In this document: positions 23,775-30,797 of the stretch, piece after piece | Layout: every line of letters starts with the position of its first letter | Position numbering within the stretch: position 1 is the first letter of the stretch | Origin: an uncultured Lachnospiraceae bacterium | GTDB taxonomy: Bacteria > Bacillota > Clostridia > Lachnospirales > Lachnospiraceae | NCBI GenBank assembly: GCA_947169385.1 | Contig: CAMVPR010000017.1 | Coordinates: forward strand, 1-53,880 | DNA: 53,880 bases | Direction of reading: 5' to 3' | The notes under the pieces: model-generated | Databases searched by the model: none | The model's input: the letters and a program-made list of their open reading frames with translations, nothing else | Told to the model about the DNA's origin: nothing | Made by a program: the position numbers and the translations under genes

Positions 23775-24647
23775 ATGAAGAGTATGAAGGGTGTATTGTT
23801 GGCAGGTGCTGTAGTTATCATTGCTATAGCGTTATCATTTGCAATATGTAAGGCATCTGCTCCTAAGCTTAGTAAGAAGACTGTTACACTTAATGTGGGT
23901 CAGTCTGCTAAATTAAAAATTAAGGGAGGAAGCGGTAAGGTTAAGTGGAAATCCTCCAACAAAGCCGTAGCTTCAGTAACCTCAAAAGGTAAAATTACAG
24001 GCAATAAAGCAGGAAATGCAACCATTACAGCCACAAGAAAAAAAAAGAAGCTTAAATGTAAGGTTACGGTTATTAATACCTCTGACAAGACGAGTGAGGA
24101 TATATCATCTGAAGATATCAACCGGTCCATAGAAGCTTCTACAAGCGAAAATGCAGCCAATCCGGATACTGATAATGCAGGAAGTAAGATTCTGGTGGCA
24201 TATTTTTCAGTGACAGGTAATACCAGACCATATGCCGGGCAGATTGCCGAGAAGACGGGAGCGGATTTATATGAGATAATTCCGGAAGTTCCTTATACAT
24301 CTAAAGATATAGATTATAACTCCGATTGCAGAGCTAATAAGGAGCAGGAGGATGACACTGCAAGACCGGTTATTTCCGGAAGCGTGCCTGATTTTTCCAA
24401 ATACGAAACCGTATTTATAGGTTACCCAATCTGGTGGGGAACATGTCCTAAGATTATTGATACATTTATGGAAAGCTATGATTTTAGCGGCAAGAAGGTT
24501 ATACCTTTTTGTACCAGCGGAAGTTCGGGTATATCCACAAGCGAGACTCATATCAGGAAGGTTTTAACCGGTGCTGTGGTAGAGAAAGGGCACAGGGCAA
24601 GCAGTAAATCAGATGTTGATTCCTGGGTGGAATCACTGAAACTGTGA
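23775..24647 (+). CDS. Exported Big_2-flavodoxin fusion
   Basis: The 290-aa product has a signal sequence or anchor (about 1-28), a Big_2 Ig-like domain (about 30-95, KVKWKSSNKAVASVTSKGKI), an acidic Ser/Asn linker and a flavodoxin domain (about 137-290). The FMN phosphate loop YFSVTGNTRPYA and FIGYPIWWGTCP are of the flavodoxin_4 (YSTVTGNT) type. Flavodoxins of this type are normally cytoplasmic, so an exported form is odd. It could serve extracellular electron transfer or reduction of a surface substrate (inference). SD AAGGAGG is present. Confidence 0.85.
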   Translation: MKSMKGVLLAGAVVIIAIALSFAICKASAPKLSKKTVTLNVGQSAKLKIKGGSGKVKWKSSNKAVASVTSKGKITGNKAGNATITATRKKKKLKCKVTVINTSDKTSEDISSEDINRSIEASTSENAANPDTDNAGSKILVAYFSVTGNTRPYAGQIAEKTGADLYEIIPEVPYTSKDIDYNSDCRANKEQEDDTARPVISGSVPDFSKYETVFIGYPIWWGTCPKIIDTFMESYDFSGKKVIPFCTSGSSGISTSETHIRKVLTGAVVEKGHRASSKSDVDSWVESLKL

Positions 24648-24670
24648 GGAGCAGGGTGAGCTTTCTGCAT

Positions 24671-24703
24671 AAAAACCAGAGGGACGGCCCCTCTGGTTTT
24701 TAT
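24671..24703 (+). terminator. REP-type palindrome acting as terminator
   Basis: AAAAACCAGAGGG pairs with CCCTCTGGTTTTT around ACGGCC. The stem is perfect and ends in a T-run, so this copy of the repeat is a functional-looking terminator after the flavodoxin gene. Confidence 0.85.
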
Positions 24704-24816
24704 TGAAGTTTTAGAGATATCATTTTTATGGTATCTCTATTTTTATTAAAAAAATTTTTTGAATTGATATAAATTTGATATAATTGTTATGTATTATCTT
24801 ATCAGGAGGTGAGACT

Positions 24817-25485
24817 ATGTTTCAGGTGCTTTTAATTGAGGATGATATTGATGTAAGAAGGATAATAACCGACTATTTTAATCGCAGGGAGGAAATGACT
24901 ATAACTGAAGCAGACAACGGTTTAGACGGACTTGACATGGCGGTTAATGACTCTTATGATTTAATACTTCTTGATGTTATGATGCCCGGACTTGATGGTT
25001 TCACTCTTCTTAAAGAGCTTAGAAAGATTAGCGATATCCCTGTCATTTTCATGACTGCCAAAACAAGAGAAGAGGATATAATCTATGGTTATGATTTAGG
25101 CTGTGACGACTATATCTTAAAACCATTCTCGGTTAAACAGATGTATCTTAAGTCGCTCGCTCTTTTGAAACGCGCCAAGGGGGTGGTAAATACCAATATA
25201 ATCACTTGTGGAGATATCTCGGTAGACATAAGAGGCTTGACGGTTTTGGTTAATGGTGAGATGGTCGACCTGCCTGCTAAGGAATATGCTATTTTAAGGC
25301 TCCTGATTGACAATAAAGACATGGTACTCTCAAGAGAACAGATTCTTATAAGGGTATGGGGATATGATTATGAAGGCTCTGAAAGAGTTGTGGATAATAG
25401 AGTAAAAAACCTTAGAAAGCTTTTAGGTCATGCAGGTTCCCAGATTAAGACTGTTTTTGGCAAAGGATATAAAATCGGAGGATAA
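24817..25485 (+). CDS. OmpR-family response regulator
   Basis: The 222-aa product has a receiver domain with phospho-acceptor Asp53 in LILLDVMMPGLDG and Lys in ILKPF, then a winged-helix output domain (LREQ-like LSREQILIRVWGYDYEG, VDNRVKNLRKLLG). The start is ATG 24817 with AGGAGGTGA; the longer frame upstream lacks an SD. It is followed 6 nt later by its kinase. Confidence 0.92.
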   Translation: MFQVLLIEDDIDVRRIITDYFNRREEMTITEADNGLDGLDMAVNDSYDLILLDVMMPGLDGFTLLKELRKISDIPVIFMTAKTREEDIIYGYDLGCDDYILKPFSVKQMYLKSLALLKRAKGVVNTNIITCGDISVDIRGLTVLVNGEMVDLPAKEYAILRLLIDNKDMVLSREQILIRVWGYDYEGSERVVDNRVKNLRKLLGHAGSQIKTVFGKGYKIGG

Positions 25486-25491
25486 TACAAT

Positions 25492-27465
25492 ATGAAAAAG
25501 CCTAAGTATAGAAATGAAATATTAAAAGAATTGATTGAGCACATTATTCTTGCAGGTGTTATATGTGTCCTGTTAATAGGTGGGTTTTATCATTACATAT
25601 GTAAGCAGGTTGAAACCAGCATAATCATCAATAACGCACAGGATATATCGACACACTATGAAGATGCAATTAAGTATCCCGATAGTCCTGATAATAAGGA
25701 GGAAGAAAAAATTCTTGGTATTCTTAACGGTACCGGTAACGGGAATTACAAACCTGCATATGACAATTATACACCGATAGACAGTGTTACTTATAGTGAT
25801 ACTAGTGATACCACCATCACTAAGGTAGAGTATAATGACGATTCAGGGTATGGATTTACTCAGCTTGTACCTCATAACGATAAAATCCCGATACATAAGA
25901 TAAGTATTAAAGATGATATAAATGCATATAATCGTTTTTTAGGGAAAATAGGTTATATGGAATGCCTTAATTCTTATGATGATGAGTTTGTCGGCATATT
26001 TAATTTGGATATGAAACGGATTGTTTCATCAAACAATATCTGTATCTTTCCTGTTGAGTATGCTAAAGACAATAGTGATGAGAGCTGTTATTATTTATAT
26101 AAAACAGATAATGTCAGGTTTATTGATATACTTAAAGAATGCGAGCAAAGAACAAGAAGAGAAAATTTCCGCTATGTTACAGACATTGAGTCAATGTATA
26201 TAAAAGATTCAAGCTTTGAACCGGCGGTTGTGTACATTTGCAAATGCAAAGACAATTGGGACGATCACAGCACTGAGTTAATTGACAGGGAGAAGGTTTT
26301 TTTTTCAGATGAACCTTTGGATAAAGGATATAAGTATATCAATCTCAAAGAGACGCCGGGCATACAAAAAAAACCGGATACTTTCAATGACAGGATGCTG
26401 GATATCTATTATGTTCATGATGATAACGCTGAATGTGATGAGCAGGTTCAGGAGATAATTGACCGGGTTGGAAGTGATATTAAAGACACTCCCCTTATTA
26501 TCGGGTCAATCAATAAAGGATTGTTTAAAAAGATTTTTTACCGGGTGCAAATGCTTGACTTAAACTGTGAATACATGTTTAACGGAATGATTTTTGGTGA
26601 AGGAGATTCAGTATGTAATGTGCCGGACAGTATATATCAGTATTCTGATAAATTCATTGTAGTTAATGCCTTACAATATGATTTTATGAATGATGACATT
26701 TTCACACCATTGAATGTTAAAAATAAAATACCGGTATTAATTTTATGCTTTAGTGTGTTAATTCTCGCGGTTGTTTTTTCATTTGTCGCTGCCGGAATTA
26801 ACTATAATAAGAAAAAAGCAAAATACAATAATGAAGTTTACAGAAACTCTGTTATAGAATCTGTTGCCCATGATTTAAAAAGCCCTCTTACAATTATTAA
26901 AGGATATGTTGAAAATTTTGTTGATACTGAAGATCCTAAGGTCAGAGAGAGCTATGCAGACAGAATTATTAAGAAAATTACTGACATGGATGTGCTTATC
27001 GATAAGTCAATATTAGTCGGAAAGACCAGAGATATTTCATCTGAATTGGATAAAAAAGAGGTTGATGTTAAGGAGCTCATTGAAGAGCTGGTTAATGGTT
27101 ATAATGACCTTGCCGGAATTAGAAATGTCAGATTTTTAATTGATGGAGATTTAACTTTAAAGACAGACAGACTGTGGCTTGGACGCGCACTCGATAATAT
27201 TCTGTCAAATGCTTTTACGCACGGTAGTGGTGATGTTGACATAACACTCACACATGAATATATAAGGGTAGGTAATAATTATTCTAAAGAAATGGATGTT
27301 GATGTCGGTAAGCTCACTGAACCATTTGTCAAGGGCAACAAAGAACGCAGCTCAACAGGTAATGGATTAGGTCTATCAATAGCATCTAATATAATTAATC
27401 ATTTGGGTTATAAATTAAAACTTGATGCTAAAGATGGCAGATTTACGGTGGATATTATTGTCTGA
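25492..27465 (+). CDS. Two-component sensor histidine kinase
   Basis: The 657-aa product has membrane segments at about 17-36 and 413-435 flanking a ~375-residue extracellular sensor of no recognised type. A HisKA domain with His460 (ESVAHDLKSPLTIIKGY) follows, then HATPase with an N-box NILSNAF and G-box STGNGLGLSI. It is coupled to the regulator upstream. The large sensor has no known ligand. Confidence 0.9.
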   Translation: MKKPKYRNEILKELIEHIILAGVICVLLIGGFYHYICKQVETSIIINNAQDISTHYEDAIKYPDSPDNKEEEKILGILNGTGNGNYKPAYDNYTPIDSVTYSDTSDTTITKVEYNDDSGYGFTQLVPHNDKIPIHKISIKDDINAYNRFLGKIGYMECLNSYDDEFVGIFNLDMKRIVSSNNICIFPVEYAKDNSDESCYYLYKTDNVRFIDILKECEQRTRRENFRYVTDIESMYIKDSSFEPAVVYICKCKDNWDDHSTELIDREKVFFSDEPLDKGYKYINLKETPGIQKKPDTFNDRMLDIYYVHDDNAECDEQVQEIIDRVGSDIKDTPLIIGSINKGLFKKIFYRVQMLDLNCEYMFNGMIFGEGDSVCNVPDSIYQYSDKFIVVNALQYDFMNDDIFTPLNVKNKIPVLILCFSVLILAVVFSFVAAGINYNKKKAKYNNEVYRNSVIESVAHDLKSPLTIIKGYVENFVDTEDPKVRESYADRIIKKITDMDVLIDKSILVGKTRDISSELDKKEVDVKELIEELVNGYNDLAGIRNVRFLIDGDLTLKTDRLWLGRALDNILSNAFTHGSGDVDITLTHEYIRVGNNYSKEMDVDVGKLTEPFVKGNKERSSTGNGLGLSIASNIINHLGYKLKLDAKDGRFTVDIIV

Positions 27466-27479
27466 TATAGCTTTTTTAG

Positions 27480-27502
27480 CCCCTCGTTATGAGGGGTTTT
27501 TT
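27480..27502 (+). terminator. Terminator of the two-component operon
   Basis: CCCCTC and GAGGGG close a short loop and are followed by TTTTTT. Confidence 0.85.
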
Positions 27503-27509
27503 AGTTGTT

Positions 27510-27532
27510 GTAGGGTCCGTCCCCCTGGTTTG
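27510..27532. repeat. Single REP-type palindrome
   Basis: TAGGGTCCGTCCCCCTGGTTT just after the terminator. Confidence 0.85.
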
Positions 27533-27682
27533 TTGACTGCCCCTATTCCCTTGACCTAACCCCTCCCTCTCCCCGCCTGAAATAAGTTAAGCGATATTGT
27601 TACTAATTTGTTGCATTATATCATGTATAGTGTATTATATAGTATAAGTTACATTGTGCATTTACACCTTAGGAGGTAGCCT

Positions 27683-29494
27683 ATGAAGGAAGCAGAAGAT
27701 TTAAAGAACGACAACCTCATTATTGATGATGACGATATCAGCCAGCTTAATATCAATGAGGAGATGAAGGTAGACCCTGAATTCGCTAGAATTGATGCAG
27801 AATTCAAAGCCCTATACGATAAGGATATGGAAGACAAGAAACGTATCCAAAGAATAAACAATCAGATTACCCTTGATTCAAGAAAGAAAAAAGAGGCTGA
27901 GAGGAAGAAGAGAAAAGGAGCCGGCAATGTATCGTTGGAGTCAACATTTGCAAATGCTAAAGTGAAGGCTGAACCTGCCAAGAAGTCTCAAAAGAAGGCT
28001 AATAAGATATCTAAGGCAGAGCGGGACGAGCTTATTGCCAAGAAGTTTATAACTTCGGAGGCTGTATTATCTTTCGGAATGGATGCTCTTTGCAATGAAC
28101 TCAAGGAGATTAGGGAGATATTAAGAAATACACAGGAAGATAGGGAGAAGAATTTTTTCTTCAATAATAACGGTAAAGGCAAGATTGTCGAGAGAGAGGG
28201 TTCTGATTTATATCAGGATATGACTGAGAAGCTTAGGCTCTGCATTGACATAATGGAGATTGGAACACACTCACCCGAAGATATAAGAGAGGCTCTGCTT
28301 GATTTTCAAAAGTCAGCCGCCAAGTACCATAAAGAGCGTAACCGTATGATTACGGGGCCTTGGTCTAAGAAGGGAAGAATAAGAAGAGATGCAGCCAAAG
28401 CAGCAACAGAGATTGTTCCGACGATTATATCATGCTTTGACAACATGATGGGTGAGTTTTATATGGTTAAGAATAAGGAGGGCGTTCCTTATTCAGAACA
28501 ATGCTTAGATGACATCAAGAAGAAATCCATGGATTTGACAGTGAAGCATGACCAGTTTCAGCTTAAGGGTGACTTTAATGCAGGTAAGCTCAAAAACGGA
28601 CTTACTCCGAAGAAGATATATAAAAACAAGTTCATGTGCGCCAAGAAACAACAAAAACTCATTAACAAGATTGCTAAGATATATCCTTCTCTTGCCAAGA
28701 ATTGTATGGATGCAGACAATCTTGATAAGCTTTTTTCAAATGCTAAAATCAACCGTGATGACGTGACTTCGGTTGCCAGATTTTATGTGGCAGCCAAGCT
28801 TCTGAAATCAATTGTTAACCCTAAAGTTAAGAATTCAGAGCTTGATGAAATCGAGGAGAATATTACCAAGAGTTTCATCAATTCCGAGGCGGACAAGATT
28901 AAAGATAATCCTTCATTTGTACGGGAGTTTAAGGCGAATACCTCCAAACTGTTAAGCAGGTGGGACAACATAAATAAAGTCAATAAGAGTTGTTTAAAGC
29001 TTAAGCAGGCCAACCAAAGCATTATTGCTAAGACTATTGAAGCTAACGGTTCATTAGGTGACGCTGTTGTCGTAAAATTGGGTGATAAATGTGAAGTCTT
29101 TTTAAATACATTCTGTCGCATGATGGTTTCTGACCTTTTGGCAAAGCCTGACGGTGAAGTGCTTGTTTCCAAGTTTGACGCAATTGATGACAAGGATGCG
29201 ATGTACCAGGCTATGACTATTGTGATTCAGGATATAGTTAAGGATGATAGCAGGCTTAAACCTAACGCATCAAGAGATGAAGTGGTAGAAAGAGTTAACA
29301 ATCTTATTGAGGATCCTTTAATCAGAAATAAATTAATCAAAGACATACTTTCAATAAAAGACCCGAAACAGATTACAAATGCTCATCAAGGCGAGCGTAT
29401 GGAAAAGTTTGAAAAGGATGCTGTTAAGAAAGAAGAGCTTCTTAAGACCGAGGAGTATAGAAAAAAGTTAGAATCAAATGCACCAAAAAGGTGA
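27683..29494 (+). CDS. Large cytoplasmic protein of unknown function, paralogue of 7300-10158
   Basis: This 603-aa helical, highly charged protein has no signal or membrane segment. Residues ~60-110 are Lys/Glu-rich, with a coiled-coil look. KYHKERNRMITGPWSKKGRI (about 213-232) corresponds to YYKERKGLIFGP in the 952-aa protein. The similarity appears to extend on both sides (LYQDMTEKLRLC vs LYEEMRNALEDC; RWDNINK vs AWENKIK). It lacks the acidic DEPE insert and much of the N-terminal part. AGGAGG sits 8 nt before the ATG, and a promoter-like TTGCAT/TATTAT lies near 27610-27640. Family not recognised. Confidence 0.85.
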   Translation: MKEAEDLKNDNLIIDDDDISQLNINEEMKVDPEFARIDAEFKALYDKDMEDKKRIQRINNQITLDSRKKKEAERKKRKGAGNVSLESTFANAKVKAEPAKKSQKKANKISKAERDELIAKKFITSEAVLSFGMDALCNELKEIREILRNTQEDREKNFFFNNNGKGKIVEREGSDLYQDMTEKLRLCIDIMEIGTHSPEDIREALLDFQKSAAKYHKERNRMITGPWSKKGRIRRDAAKAATEIVPTIISCFDNMMGEFYMVKNKEGVPYSEQCLDDIKKKSMDLTVKHDQFQLKGDFNAGKLKNGLTPKKIYKNKFMCAKKQQKLINKIAKIYPSLAKNCMDADNLDKLFSNAKINRDDVTSVARFYVAAKLLKSIVNPKVKNSELDEIEENITKSFINSEADKIKDNPSFVREFKANTSKLLSRWDNINKVNKSCLKLKQANQSIIAKTIEANGSLGDAVVVKLGDKCEVFLNTFCRMMVSDLLAKPDGEVLVSKFDAIDDKDAMYQAMTIVIQDIVKDDSRLKPNASRDEVVERVNNLIEDPLIRNKLIKDILSIKDPKQITNAHQGERMEKFEKDAVKKEELLKTEEYRKKLESNAPKR

Positions 29495-29502
29495 TTGAAT
29501 CA

Positions 29503-29546
29503 CATATGAACCGCGGGGACATATGAACCGCGGGGACGGACCCTAA
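29503..29546. repeat. REP-type palindrome variants, two direct copies
   Basis: CATATGAACCGCGGGGAC is repeated, the second copy extending to GGACCCT. The left arm is CCGCGGGG, a variant not seen elsewhere in the window. Confidence 0.8.
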
Positions 29547-29560
29547 ATAAAGCCTGAAAA

Positions 29561-29583
29561 ACCACCGAGCCATGCTCGGTGGT
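29561..29583 (-). terminator. Terminator of the flavoredoxin-rubredoxin gene
   Basis: Perfect stem ACCACCGAG/CTCGGTGGT. On the minus strand it is followed by TTTTTC. Confidence 0.85.
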
Positions 29584-29608
29584 AAATTATATAAGGAAAT
29601 ATGTAATC

Positions 29609-30226
29609 TTAAACCTTCTCAAAATCCGCAGCTCCATGCTTACATATCGGGCAAATGAAATCGTCCGGGAGCTCCTCCCCCACATATTCATACCCGCATA
29701 TCTTGCAGCGCCAAATCGTCTGCCCGTCTTCGGTTTTGCCGACAGCCTCAGGCTTTGGCTTGATATTGTTCTGATAATACTCGTATGTTACGGAAGAAAC
29801 ATCCGACAAAACCTGCATTTCAACAGGCTCCCCGATAAACAGTGTATGTGAGCCCGAATCCACCGTCTGTTTAACGTCTATTGAGAAGAATGCGTTGGTA
29901 CCTTTTGTAATATAAGGGATGCCGTTAGCGGCATCGGCAAAATCAGAATAGTCAGCGAATTTATCAACATTCCGTCCGGACTGAAAACCGAAATGCTTGA
30001 AAACACTAAAATCAGCATTTTCACTCAGAACGGAAATATTGCATTTCATGGTCTTCATAATCATGTCGTGCGTGTAATTCGCTTTGTTAACGGCAAATGA
30101 TATCTGATTGGGCTCGGAAGCCACCTGAATCGCTGTGTTCGTGATACATCCGTTGGCCTTGACCTCGTCCTTCGCAGTCAAAACAAAAAGCCCATAAGAA
30201 AGCTTATACATTGCTTTGTTATCCAT
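29609..30226 (-). CDS. Flavin reductase-like (flavoredoxin) protein with C-terminal rubredoxin
   Basis: The 205-aa product has an FMN-binding split-barrel domain at 1-150 (GLFVLTAKDEVKANGCITNT) and a rubredoxin domain at about 165-205. The rubredoxin has iron ligands in WRCKICGYEY and DFICPICKHG. This is the high-molecular-weight rubredoxin architecture of anaerobes, which passes electrons from NAD(P)H to oxygen- or peroxide-reducing flavodiiron proteins. No partner gene is adjacent. SD AAGGAGG precedes the ATG. A Rieske-protein relic lies just upstream on the same strand. Confidence 0.9.
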   Translation of the reverse strand: MDNKAMYKLSYGLFVLTAKDEVKANGCITNTAIQVASEPNQISFAVNKANYTHDMIMKTMKCNISVLSENADFSVFKHFGFQSGRNVDKFADYSDFADAANGIPYITKGTNAFFSIDVKQTVDSGSHTLFIGEPVEMQVLSDVSSVTYEYYQNNIKPKPEAVGKTEDGQTIWRCKICGYEYVGEELPDDFICPICKHGAADFEKV

Positions 30227-30246
30227 TGAATCCCTCCTTGCTTTAG

Positions 30247-30426
30247 ATTAAAGCGGCTAAAATCCATCTGTGAGGCACGACCTTCTGATGGGATGTAGTT
30301 ACATTTGCCAAAAATGTTATACTCAATACCATGGAAAGGGCATTGGATGTTATCTCCATTGACGCAGCCTTCTGCCAGAGAAGCACCTCTGTGAGCGCAA
30401 ATGTCAGTGACACATCCAAGCTCGCC
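30247..30426 (-). pseudogene. Relic of a Rieske [2Fe-2S] protein
   Basis: A 60-codon frame between a TGA and the next gene reads TDICAHRGASLAEG and NIQCPFHGIEYN, then GKCNYIPSEGR. The C-x-H and C-x2-H cluster ligands of a Rieske domain are all present. There is no start codon, and both ends of the protein are gone. It resembles the ferredoxin part of aromatic-ring oxygenases. Confidence 0.8.
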
Positions 30427-30651
30427 TCATAACAGCATACCATTGGTTGTTAATCATTTATTACCTCGCTATTCTTAATCCGACCCTCATTATCTTCTTT
30501 GATTATAAGAAATACAGCCTGTTATTGCAAGAATTTTATGGCAAATTCCGGCGCTGTGTTGCTATTAATATAAGAAACAATAAAAAATGTCATGACTTTG
30601 AATATTGAAGAATCATGAACTTCTAACTTAAAAGGTCAATGCATCTATATT

Positions 30652-30680
30652 TACCAGAGGGACGGACCCTCTGGTTTTTC
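30652..30680. repeat. REP-type palindrome with T-run
   Basis: ACCAGAGGG / CCCTCTGGT form a perfect stem around ACGGA and are followed by TTTTC. There is no gene directly upstream on the plus strand. Confidence 0.85.
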
Positions 30681-30717
30681 TTGTTATATAAGGGTTTAAA
30701 TGATATAATTAGCGTAA

Positions 30718-30771
30718 TGACCAGAGGGACGGATCCTACATTACATGACCAGAGGGACGGATCCTACATAA
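30718..30771. repeat. REP-type palindromes, two direct copies
   Basis: TGACCAGAGGGACGGATCC is repeated, each followed by TACAT. They lie between the promoter-like TATAAT near 30704 and the hybrid kinase start. Confidence 0.85.
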
Positions 30772-30797
30772 CACGCAACAAGTAAGAGGGAGAGTTT

